Made by a program: the position numbers and the translations under genes. From NCBI GenBank assembly GCA_947247005.1, contig OX365950.1, forward strand, positions 13,590,720 to 13,654,719: DNA of 64,000 bases, written 5' to 3'. Shown here one piece after another: positions 1-11,900 of this stretch; position 1 is the first letter of the stretch; each line of letters starts with the position of its first letter. This stretch comes from Spisula solida (Eukaryota; Mollusca; Bivalvia; Venerida; Mactridae). Under the pieces are notes generated by a model. That model had not been told where the DNA came from, did no database searches, and was given only the letters and a program-made list of their open reading frames with translations.

Positions 1-1300
1 TTTGCGTTGTCTTAGCTCTCTCGTTGCTTTGTTTTATGGTTCCCTTGTCAGCAATGTTTATTTAACTTAGACTGATATTCGCAAAACATCTTGTCGAAGT
101 ATTTTCGCTTCAGTTAAAAATGTGTGCCGCTAACATTTCCCAAATATTGAAGAATAATTCATATTGCGTTAGTGATTATAGTACATGTATTTACAAAACG
201 ATGTAATAGTAGCTACATGTATTAGAACATGTAAACAATTCATATTCTTAATCAGCTGCTAGACTTAACATAAGTAAATATTAAGAGTTTACGACAAACA
301 ATGCTTTCTACTAACTTAGATGCTTTGCGAATACCATTGAGTAAAACGTTTTGAATGCTCTATTCCGTAAAGATTACACTAAGTCTAGTGAATGGAAAAA
401 GGGTTAATCTGAATTTGTCAATTTTGTCTTCCTGTACAAAGTCTAAACTTGTTCCTGACTAATAATATTATTTCCATTGATTGCATTAGCCACTCATCAA
501 TCAGTAATGATTTGTATATTTGTTCCGTGTTTGTCTGACACGTAAGGTTCTGTCGAGTATACAGTCATGTCAGATACGGTAGACACAATGCTTTAACTAT
601 TGCAATGACATGGACCAGTTTAACGGTAAAAATGCATTTGGACCATTACGCCCCCCATTAATCTCTTTAAATGTCAATGATGTGGTGGTTGTATTGCTAG
701 GTTCTCGAACACGTTGATTACGAGTGTTGTTACTCTCCACAAACTCTACCAAAAACGTTTATTTAATTAGAAGTCGCATAATTAAAAATATTGTTCTTGT
801 TCGAACGCGTTTGACTAACATGGTTGTTGTGCGTGGCCATTCGGTTTATAACTGCCTGACTGGAAAATGACCCAGGCTTCGAGGGATAAATCCGTGCATA
901 TTAATAGCGTATAGTATAATATCATCCTCATATATTGTTATAATGTTTACATATACCAACATATATGCTAACACAATTCAATGCAACTTCCTATAAGTAA
1001 CATAATAATGGTCACGAATGTAAAATGCGTGTATTAAATAGAGAATATGCAATTTTAAAGTTTAACTGACATTGAAATATTTCCCAGATCATCTTTCATG
1101 CCGTTCCGTTTTCAAATATTTCATTTACTTTGAATTAACTAGCAAACAGAATGTGTTATTGTCTACCATCTAGTGTCAATACAATACACGCAAGATAATA
1201 CCTGCAAGAGAAATGATAACGTTGGTCAGAATCCAAACCAGGTATCAGATGTTTGACAAATAAAATTGAAAAATCAAATGTGTTTTTGTCTTGGTTTTAT
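1..1300. other. Unique AT-rich sequence, no gene seen
   Basis: I find no coding region, terminal repeats or similarity to the arrays further right. The first similarity to Array I begins at about 1310. Confidence 0.6.
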
Positions 1301-4209
1301 CCGTTAGATTGGTGAGGGCGGGGTGTTAAAAGTTTCCCCTCACCAAACAAACATAGTTCTATATTGTTAATTATCTTGACTATATATTCATTATTTAGAC
1401 CATGGAGAAAAAAAGTCCGCCGTGTTAGGCATTGTGCCGTGTAACTGCGCATTATGGTGTTTTTATGTCTTATGTGCTCGTCTTGTTAAGTTGATTGTTT
1501 CCTCCGCTATTGTTTATTACCTATTTGATACCATGTATCGCTATACCGATATGTGACAATAGGTTGACTACATGAATGCTGACATCACAGTTAATACTGA
1601 TGATAATTATTCTAGTTTAGAACATTTAACTATGAAATATTAATTTTAACTGCTTGTCGTAAGTTAATTAGAATCTCTTTTATGGAGAAAGGGACATGAT
1701 TGTTGTCGTTGACACATCCTCTATCCCGTGAGGTAATTACTAAATTGTGAAGAAAAGTGATAATGTATTGCTGTCCTGTGTTGTGTGTCAAGCTTCATAG
1801 AGAGAATGAGATAGAGAGCGAAATAGTATTTGAGAGAGGGGAGAAAACGTATTGTCATGTTACATCTTGTCTTGTGAATACACTATCCAGATGGCCAATA
1901 TCTTGGGTGTCAGCTACAACATAATCTGTGGGTTAATAAACTATGTAATACAGGAATAGTTGAGAGGCACGATGTAATTTGTTTGATTCCATAGTGTCCG
2001 TGGCTTTTTGTATCTGGTTACGGAAATTTAATTACTATATTACACGCTGTGAATAATATTTATTCAGCTCTTTGATTACCGAAAGTAACGTCGTGGCGTT
2101 CTTATAAATTTGATCATCAGCAAAAACAATTATCAGTTTTCCTTCTTGACAAACATCATCCGTTTGGTTTGGCAAATACGCTCGAGAAAACGGTTCGTAA
2201 CTCCTGCAACGGACAATAATTATGTAATAGTGTACACAGTGTGGTCGTAATTGATTTTGCTGAATAAGATATTTCAACTCAATCGATGCAAGTACTAATT
2301 TCTGATGTCAACAAAGTCCTAAGAATGTTTTAGAATCACTTTAAATGGTACACTGTATGAGCCTGCCGCTGCATAAATAATGATCCGCCACTCAATATAT
2401 ACTCTTGTTTATATGGTACCTAACAAGGAGTGTGTACTGTTATCTTACCACGTGTACGATATGATAGAGACATCAATGTCGAACGGGAATTTAAAACATA
2501 CGCACGTCTGGGTTGAAGGCGTTAATCTTGAATCACTTTCAATAACCTACAACGGTACTTTACCTTCCGTTTGAAGGCATGGGCAATCAATTATGTATGC
2601 TTCTATTGATGAGAAACTAACGTATGTTTATAGGTTCACCTTCATATAAAGTGAGGAGTGATTTAGTATAGAAGTGCACACATTATTACACACGTAGAAT
2701 CAGAAACCAGGATAATTCAAAGGCGTGTACGTGCTTCCCTTTGTAGCTTTATTCACTGAATAACGTAAACGGGTAGCTCATTTGCAGCGCCTTATGGTAT
2801 ATGATTACGTATTACATTTGAACATGCCTCGTATATTCGTACTTTCTATAGGTTTCTTTGGGAGACCAGAGCTGACCCTTTATAGCGTCTGATGATCTAA
2901 TTATTTTAACGTTGGTGCTTTCTGTAGATATGTATCAAAGACAAAATGTTTAATGCCACCCTTTGCAGAGCATACTAGTCTCATAATTGTAATGCACAGT
3001 ATATTTTCAATTAATCTCTGTTTCTCTTGGAGAGGCAATGACTGTCTCTGTGCATTAAGAGTGGACGGTGGATAGTGCAAGTAGGGTCAGTTCTTGTGAA
3101 ACATTTGGATGACCAGACAATATAATGTTTTGTTTGTTGCAATGTAGTGATGAGGGTGTGTTGGAAATATATAACTCGCGGTACACATAATACCGTAGTC
3201 AGTAATTGCTGAACAACAAGCAGTTTGGTATAATATATTATGTGTATTAAATTTGAATAGTTATAGTTATATATTTCGATATAAGAATGCAACCGTGTCC
3301 ATTTAACGTTCGTATAGGTCGATCTATAAGTTCGAGTTGTAACTTACACACATCCAGTCGTTCACAGTTAACACTTGAACATAATTATACCCTCCCCTTT
3401 TCTAAATTCAGTGTGGCGTTGAAGTTTCTTTTCGAAATATTATATGTGTCTGAGTATCATATTCAAAACGTTTAGATCAAGACATGTAAAATGAATTCCT
3501 TTAAACAATCAGAACTTTGTGGGCTTACAGGCTCCGTACATATGTAAAATGGTTGACATATATATATATATGCTATGAGGCAGTGAATATTAAACGATTA
3601 AGTTTGAAAGTGTTCTGCCGTGAGTATGACTGATAATTGAACTTTCAATTTACTTAAAGCAACAGTTTGCCTATGAGCAAAAGCTGTTGGTTTTATCATT
3701 GTTGCTTTTGTTTTCCCTGAAAACAGTCTATCTGCATAGATCAGAGATATTATTCGTAAAAATGCCAATGGTGTTCCGGTTACTTCCATTCTTTCAACCG
3801 CGGGTGCCCCTCGGACATTACTTTTGTAACGTATCTCGAGTGAAAATTGTCATCATTATTTGAACGGCTTTTTCGAGTATTTGTTTGATCTGTACTTCCA
3901 CAGTGTTATATACTCAATAAAATATCCAATACACTTATCCAGTTAGACCTTGTAATTAATCAAATATACTATGCTTATTATTGCATAATAATTCGGTTCT
4001 GTTACATGCAAATAATTATGTTAATATGGTTTAAACGTTGGTCTTGTTTAAGCGCAGTGGCCTAGTCTGCTTGCGGCGCATTTTAGACAACACTTAGCTC
4101 AATCCTTGTGCTTAATGTATGCGAGGGATCTACCGCGTCCAAGGAAAACATGAGCAGTTACGGTCGCAATTTAATTTCTCATACTAAGCCATTGTTCGAT
4201 TGCGGTGTT

Positions 4210-4470
4210 TTAAGGCTGCTTTGTATCTTTCAAAATTGCATGTACACCATGTATATGTTGTAGATTGTCCTTGTGGTGTGTAGTGTCCGGTTGTTGTTTT
4301 CTCGTCACATGGCTCTCGTTCCGTTTTAGTTTGACTGACTGAGGCGGCAGACTTTTAGGACGGGATGTCGTGTTTTCAGTGCTATGTGTGTTTTTAATGT
4401 TTTCTGTGCTCGGCTGGTTAAGTTGAGTGCTGCCGTTCCTGTCTGACATAATATAATCTTTTTTACGCCC
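4210..4470 (+). repeat. Dispersed repeat family X copy
   Basis: This segment shares the core TCTGTGCTCGGCTGGTTAAG and the following GAGTGCTGCC..TCCTGTCTGAC with 19930-19975 and 30715-30760. Its upstream part (CTTGTGGTGTGTAGT, then a GTTTTAGTTTGAC-like block) has counterparts at 30890-30960. It is part of a non-coding dispersed family. The 79- and 61-codon frames on the minus strand here carry no recognisable domain. Confidence 0.65.
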
Positions 4471-5168
4471 TGTTGTTTGTACGATGTCAGATACTTCCTG
4501 ACTGTGTACATCTCAATTACTTGGCAATTGCAGAACTAAAAGATGTTATACACATTAACCCTTTCTTCGTGAAAAGTTTAGAAAGGGAGCAAATGTACCG
4601 TCCGTCGATAGATAATACCTCATTCGGTGATGTTCCAGGTGCAATACGCAATACCTTTTGAATTTCCTCATTCATTAAACGCAATGAATAACTAGATTTG
4701 CAAATATATGTATTATCACTAACTAAAACATGACAAATGGAAATGAACAGTGTAAACAATAACTATTTAAACCACTAATTTCTACTGAATAAAGGCATTG
4801 AAATAGTGTTGTTCCGTCAAAAAAATGCAAATGGTCTGCAGTAGGCCATAGTGTCATTTGGGCTTAAGGCATGGCGTCTTCTTTTAAGTCATATTTTCTA
4901 CTTTTAAAGTTACATTTCACGCCTGTTATTTTGTCAGGTTCTCTTCATCTTAATCGAAATCCATCAGCCACAGAGAGAGTGGATTTTCTGTTGCCTTGAT
5001 AAAACGTAATTGGTTTTTAACGTCGAATTCGCTTGATACTAATAATGGGAGGAGCGAGTTCTAAGACTTACTTAATGCGTAATTTACAATTAGTGTTTAT
5101 CTTGAAATCCGTCAATGCAATCAAGTAAAGTATAAGTTGTGTTCTGTTTGTTAAATGCAAGGGCATTA

Positions 5169-5994
5169 AGCTGGGTTCATACTCTAGCGTTTGGACCAAC
5201 GTTTTGGAAAACGTTCATCTCCGCTAGTAAAAGTTTTTAAACGTTTCGAAAAGTTGACGATCGCTGGTTAACGCTGATGAAGGTTGTATTCGTTGAATTA
5301 ATTTAACATGCATAAACTTTGCCGACGTTTGGAAATAAACGCTCATGTAAGTTGTGCTCCGTTTGTAAACGTTCCTGAACGCTGAATTAAGTTTATTAAA
5401 GTTTGCTTAAGTTAAACACCATTGACAAACGTCTGCTAAAACGCTGGTGGTGATAATGAACTTAGTTGAACGTTTATTTAGCAGAGGCCATCGGGTATGC
5501 GGCGCAATAAACGCGATAGTAACGCAAGGGCTGGCGTAAGCCAACTTCCCCCAGCGCAAATGAACGTTTGTCCATCGTAGGTCAACGGGTACATGTATCA
5601 GACGCAATAAACGTGATAGCAACGCAAGTGGTTAGCGCAGTCGAACTTTCCATAACGTTTCAGTAACTAAGGTAAACTTTGTACAACGGATCCTGGCGTT
5701 TGGCACCTCGTTCGTTTGTTAGGGGGTGCTACACATACGCTAAGCTACGTTGGCAAAAGGTCACAAACGCCGATACCAAATAACTACAACGCAGACACAC
5801 GTTGTTAAGCACTAGTTACCGCTGTCATACTCAGTTAAGCGCTGAGAAACGTTCCCATACGTAAGCGTGTGTTAGATACACAACGTTCGTAGTGTGAACC
5901 AAAAGATTCCTCATCACGAGCGACGTTTAGGCTCATTTTTTACTTTTGAAACGCTGACAACGCTGGGACAAACGCTCATAGTGTGAACTATCCG
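5169..5994. mobile_element. PIF/Harbinger-like MITE, 826 bp, TTA target-site duplication
   Basis: Units 2, 3 and 4 read ...CATTACGCTCG... at this place (13738, 19990, 27291). Unit 1 has the same flanks split by 826 bp, with TTA at 5166-5168 and TTA at 5995-5997. The ends are imperfect inverted repeats: GGTTCATACTCTAGCGTTTG on the left against the complement of CAAACGCTCATAGTGTGAAC on the right. A 3-bp TTA/TWA duplication is typical of PIF/Harbinger elements. The interior has no transposase and is packed with AACGTT, AACGCT and AGCGTT motifs in both orientations. Confidence 0.8.
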
Positions 5995-6703
5995 TTACGC
6001 TCGTTCCTTTTTAAAAGTGCATGCGTTCTGTATCGTTAAGTAATTAGGTTGGGCGTACATCGCGCTAGTCGCATGTATCTCCGAAACAGTTTAAGTTTCG
6101 GTAATGAAATTTGAGGTTGGTTTACATGAATGTTAATTGTTTATTACCATGTTAAAATTTGCACCAGCGGTTGTGTTCGGAAGGTTTATGAGCCGTGTGT
6201 TTGAAACAAAAAAACACTCTCATTCTCGTGAATTTCTACGTTTCATGTCTTTGTTGTATTTTAGAATTTACATCTGCGACATTGTTCGTGTCTCAGAATA
6301 TGTCATTGAAAAACAAAGTAACGAGTATCTTTAGTATGTTATCGACTGAATGAGCATTAGATTCACAGATTGGAATAAATGAAATTTGAAACGGGGCCAG
6401 CTTTAACTAATTTTGCATCTTGCTAAATCCAGGTGTCATTTTATTTATTATTTGTAAGAAACAACATTATTTACACAAACATGCTATAACTTACATAACA
6501 ATCCTTCTATTACTATAAACGGTCGCTGGAATTAATCCAGTTTTAACTTTTCTTATTCTTCACGTGCGTATGAGAGACGAGAAGTCAGTCATGTTAAACT
6601 TTGAAGATATAGGTCAGAAAATTTTACGTATCGTCCTTGAATATCGGTGCTTATCTGTTGTCCAATGAGAGTTATTTTAACTAACCAAAACATTCTTACT
6701 GTA

Positions 6704-7695
6704 CGAGGTGTGTCCAAAAAGTTCGTAGACATCCCAATGTAAAAGATATCCGGCAAATTCTTTTTCACCAGACCTCTAAAGTTTATTACAAAAAACATAT
6801 TCTGTAGTAATTTGAATGAATATACTATAAAAATAAAACGATATATGACATTTTATACATCATGGTTTTGTTCAGCGTATTTGTTAAGTTCGTTAGTTAG
6901 TATGTTTGATAAAATGGAATGGCAATTGCGTTATTTTGGTGCGAATTCATTGTTGTTTGTCAACGTCCAACGAGGTGTTGTTGACGTCGCGTCCGCCAAA
7001 TATCATTACAATAGAACCCATGTTTGTTGAAAAAATGATTTTTTATTATAACGACCGAATGAATTATTTGAAACGTAAATAATTACATCTGTTGACGTCA
7101 GAGTTCAACGGACTGTCATTAAATTATGTGTATCGTTGGACAAGACACCGGTTCAAACCATTAAACACTTCGGTCTGCTACATACAAGGATTTCGTGTGA
7201 TAAGCACTTGTTTACAAGTGACACAAGCGATATTCAGTTTGAAGAACGACTAATAAAGCAAACGGTAGGAGCGGACGCCCGATAATTATAAACGACGTTA
7301 CTGTGTCGTCTATAGAATAGATCGTCAATAAGGATAGACGTGTGAGCATTCGTGACTTAGAGAAGCGATCTGAATTGAGCCAAGTGAGAGTTAATAACAT
7401 ACTCAAGCAGCAGTAAATTATGAACAAGGTATGCGCGCTTGTTGACAGATTTTGACATAGCCAGACGAAAACATTGATATCGGTGGCTGCTACTTTGAAA
7501 AATTGTGACATGTTTAACGTTTTTAATTTACGTTGCGGACGTTACTGACGTCACCACCTGCGCCGTTCGGGTACATGTACGAGTGAGTACACTTGGATTA
7601 TTGTAGAACAATTATCTCTCCACGCATTTCACTGAAATATGTTGTTTTATTTTCATTTTATCACAAGTGTTTACGAACTTTTTGGACACACCTCG
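6704..7695 (+). mobile_element. Degenerate mariner-like element, 992 bp, TA-flanked
   Basis: The left end CGAGGTGTGTCCAAAAAGTT (continuing CGTAGACA) is answered by its near-exact complement ending at 7695. Both ends are bordered by TA (6702-6703 and 7696-7697), the mariner target duplication. The interior holds a broken mariner transposase N-terminal half. Full mariner elements are about 1.3 kb, so this one has lost roughly a quarter of its length, mostly the catalytic part. It lies in Array I unit 1 only. Confidence 0.88.
7090..7460 (+). pseudogene. Mariner transposase, N-terminal relic without the catalytic domain
   Basis: Translation on the plus strand gives a first stretch (about 7092-7280) resembling the paired-like DNA-binding domain, with a segment reading TPVQTIKHFG. 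A frame change leads to SGRP (about 7272), the linker motif between the two helix-turn-helix parts. KDRRVSIRDL (about 7331-7360) and SQVRVNNILK follow, as in the second helix-turn-helix of mariner transposases. Next comes MNKVCA, matching the conserved block before the catalytic core. In-frame stops occur after the SGRP segment (TAG) and before MNKVCA (TAA), and there is at least one frameshift. I see no DDE/DDD catalytic triad; the sequence after about 7470 does not align with it. The gene is dead and could only be mobilised in trans through its ends. Confidence 0.8.
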
Positions 7696-7843
7696 TACAA
7701 TGACGAATAGACTCGAAGATTAATTCTCGTTCGTTAGCACCAATTATATTGTTCTACTGAGACCAGTATCCACATTAAAGAGGAAGTCTCGGAAACGTTT
7801 TGTTTCTTCTTACAATTGTGTTTAAGATATTGTATAAAATATA

Positions 7844-8425
7844 TGAGCCAGTCTCCAGGAAAACCTGCTATTTTGACCATAATACTGATTTTGAGATTTT
7901 CCATAGTCATAAAGTATAATATTATGAAGTAAAATGCAAAATAAATGTGTTGATATCTTCGTTTTAAGGAAGTTACAGCTGTTGTTGTAGAGTCCCCATT
8001 TGGAGGTTTTTGTGTAACGTCGCAAACGTCATGGAAACGTTATTCGACGTTACTGAAACAAGACTTTCATAATTACACCATTTGATCAATTCTTGACATA
8101 AACTGTTCAAAATAGTGTTATGTTTTTGAATTATGTTTTAAGTCTATAAATATATAAATTGTTTGCATTCAGAGAAAGGTTACTACAATTTATATAACTA
8201 ACTCCTCCTTTTTCCAAATCGGAGTACCTTTCCGGAATATGTCACCATAGCAAAGAAGTATGTGATTTCGATATAATTCAAGAGAAATTTTAAAGCTAAT
8301 ATATAGTACTTCATGGGTAAATTACTTATGGATTTTTTTTCTCATGTGAGAGCTTTATATAAAACTTGTTACATAGTAGTAATTACATAATGTCAAAATA
8401 GCAGGTTTTCCTGGAGACTGGCTCA
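7844..8425. mobile_element. TA-flanked MITE 'A', copy 1 (582 bp)
   Basis: The terminal inverted repeats are about 34 bp and essentially perfect, starting TGAGCCAGTCTCCAGGAAAA and ending with the exact complement at 8425. TA borders both sides (7842-7843 and 8426-8427). Units 2 and 4 are uninterrupted here (AAATATATGCATTACTAG near 14655; ATAATATATGCATTACTAG near 28794). The interior has no transposase. The TA duplication suggests mobilisation by a Tc1/mariner-type enzyme. Confidence 0.88.
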
Positions 8426-8985
8426 TATACATTACTAGTGAATAATATTATGTAAAATCTACAGCAGTACCTTTGTCTAAAACTGTAAATAATATTGGGA
8501 GGGGGGCTCATAAGTATTATGACATTTATCGGAATTTTAAACAGTATTTGCGACCATTTTTTAAAAAATCACTATATAATTATACATTGAATTTCGTACA
8601 TTTCAGCCAGAGATTCCTACAATATTTTTCTTGTCCGGTATGCACTAAGAATGAATCAAACAAGTATCACGATTTCAAGTTGTTTTGTCTGTATAAATGC
8701 CGTTTCATGTCCTTTAATACTGACACCGCTCTACAAATTTAAGCAGAACATAATAAATAAAAATTAAGTACTGTTGCGTCGGTGTTATATATTATCGTCC
8801 CCTGTAATCAGAAAAACAAAATATTATCTGCTCGTCCTGCCAAAGTTGAATGATAGTAATTTACGTTACATAAGACTTATGATTTACTGATATTTATCCT
8901 GTCATTTGTCATAGGAAAATATACAATGGGTTTCGACGGTGTATTCTGGAACACGATTTGTACACGGAGTTAGGTTGTTCCTTGT

Positions 8986-11900
8986 TAGTTATGGAATTAA
9001 GCATAGCTAATCAATTATAACTGTTTAAAGAATCAATGTGTATTCACAGTTGGAAACACAAATAATATTGGCGGTTGTATCCCCACCAATGTATGGATAG
9101 TAATATTTTGGTTTTATATAATATTTCATTGTATTATATTGATCACGTCATTTATATTAAATGACAGGCACACATACACTATTGTTGTAGCATCTAACCA
9201 AAACATATAAACCAGAGACATGAGGCGTTTACATATGGTAGTTGGTGTATACTGAAATTCCAATAGTGATTGAAACAAGGAAACCCGCTAAGGGTCAAAT
9301 TGACTACCGGAATGTTTACATCATGGCTCATGTTCAGCTGTTTTATTGCTTTAACTAGGTCATTCAGCAGTTGCATCCATGTTCACATTCAATTATGTGT
9401 TAGAGACAGTGTCATGTAAATGTGCATTCTGGTGTTTGTATGTCGTATGTGCTCGTCTGGTAAAGTTGGTTGCGCCTTCCCTGTTTTCTGTTACCTATTC
9501 AATATCTTGGCCCGCTATACTGATATGTGACAATAAGTTGACTACATGAATGCTGACATCACAGTTAATGCTGATGATAATACATTCTAGTTTAGAACAT
9601 TTAACTATGAAATATTAATTTCAACTGCTTGTCGTAAGTTAATTAGAATCTGATTTATGGAGGAAGGTGCATGATTTTTGTCGTTCACACATCCTCAATC
9701 CCGTGAGGTAATTACTAAATTGTGAACAAAAGTGATACTGTATTGATGTCCTGTGTTGTGTGTCAAGCTTCAGGGAGAGAATGAGAAAGAGAGAGAGAGA
9801 GTAGTATGTTAGACAGGGGAGAAAATGTATTGTCATGTTACATCTTGTCCTGTGATTACACTATCCAGATGACCAATATCTTGGGTGTCAGATACAACAT
9901 AATCAGTGGGTCAATAAACTATGTAATACAGGAATAGTTGAAAGGCACAATGGAATTTGTATGACTCCATAGTGTCCGTGGCTTTTTTTTATCTGGTTAC
10001 GGAAATTGCAACACGTAATAACTTTAGTACACGCTGTGTATAATGTTTATTTAGCTCTTTGATTACCGAAAATAACGTCGTGGTGTTCTTATAAATTGGA
10101 TGATCAGCAAAAACAATTATCAGTTTTCTTAGTTGACAGATATTATCCGATCATTTTGGCAAATACGCTCGAGGAAATGGTGTGTAACTCTTGCAACGGA
10201 CAATGATTTAGCAAAAGTGTACTAGTATATAGTGTGGACGTTATTGATTTTACTGAGCAGTACTAATTTCAGGTGTCAACAAAGTCCTACAAAGTATAAG
10301 AATCACTGCAAATGGTACAATTTATCAGCTTGCAGCTACATAAATAATGACTCTCCACTAAATATATATGAGCCAGTCTCCAAGAAAACCTGCTATTTTG
10401 ACAAAAATATTGACTTTAAGACTTTCCATAGTATTTCAGGATAACGTTAAATAAGCAAATTGCACAAGAAATTATTTTGATATCTTGAGTTTTAAGGAAG
10501 TTAGAGCTGTTTTTTTAGAGTCCCTATTTGGAGCTTTTTTTGTGACGTAGCAAACGTCATTCAAACGTTATTCGACGTAACCGAAATAAGCATTTCATTA
10601 TTACACCATTTAATCAATTCTTGACATAAACTGTTCAAAATAGTACCAACTTCTATAAATATGTTTCACTTTTCAAAATATATATCAAAATCGAAATTGT
10701 TTGCATTCAGAGAAAGGCTACTGCTGTTTAAACGACTAAATCCTCGTTTTTCTCAATCGGAGTACTTTTCTGAAATTGGTCACCATAGCAACAGAGTATT
10801 TGTTTTCGAAAAAATCATAGGAAAATTTATAGCTAAGGTATAGTATTATATGGGCCAATTACTTAAAACAGAATCAATAGATATGAATTTTCCTTGTTTT
10901 AGAACTTTATCAAAATCTTGTTAAATATAGTAATTACATAATGTCATTATAGCAGGTTTTCCTGGAGACTGGCTCATATGTTTATATGGTACCTAGCCTT
11001 GAGTGTGTACTGGTATCACACCACGTATACGATGCGATAGAGACATCATTGTCGAACTGGAAAGTAACAAAAAACGCGAGTCTGAGTTGAAGCCGTTAAT
11101 CTTGAATCACTTTCAATAACCTACAGCGGTATCTTAATTTACCTCCCGTTTGAAGGTATGGCCAACGAAATATTTATGTTTCTATTGATGAGAAACAAAC
11201 GTATGTTTATAGGTTCACCTTGATATACAGTGCGGAGTGATTTAGTATAGAAGTGCACACATTGTTACAGACGTAGAATCAGAAACCAGGTTAATTCGAA
11301 TGTGTGTAATCTATGTGCTTCCCTTTATGGCTGTATTCTCTAAATGACGTAAATGTATAGCCCATTGGCTGCGCCTTATGGTATATAATTACGCATTACA
11401 TTTGAACATGAAAGGGCAGCGACGCTGCCGCGCTTTATGGTTTCGTGCGTCGAATGTCCCTACTTCCTCCGGACTTCATTCGGAGATAAGAGCTGATCCT
11501 TTGCAGCGCAATACTAGTAATTATGATCTAATTAATTTACTTTGGTGCTTTATGTAGATATGTATGGATGGCAAATGCTACCCTTTTGTAGGGCATACTA
11601 GTCTGATATAATGTACAGTCTACTAGTATTTTCAATTCATCTCTATGTATTTGAAGTGGATGGTTAATAGTGCAAGTAGGACCAGTTCTCGTTTAACATT
11701 TTGATGATCTTAACAATATAATGTTTTGCTTGTTGCAATGTAGTGATGAGGGAGTGTGTTGGTAATATATAACTCGCTGTTATACCGTAGTCAGCCATTG
11801 CAGAACAACAAGCACTTAGGTACGTGTGTATTAAAGTTGAATAGTTATAGTTATATATTTCGATATAAAAATGCAAACGTTTCCATTAATCGTACGTATA

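Larger units (their letters stand above)
1310..8985 (+). repeat. Array I unit 1
   Basis: This is the left-most copy. It is longer than its core because it holds a Harbinger-like MITE (5169-5994), a mariner relic (6704-7695) and a TA-flanked MITE (7844-8425). The segment corresponding to 14340-14570 of unit 2 is missing, and the mariner relic lies just where it would be. A family X segment (4210-4470) is also present. Boundaries are approximate, about 50 bp either way. Confidence 0.8.
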
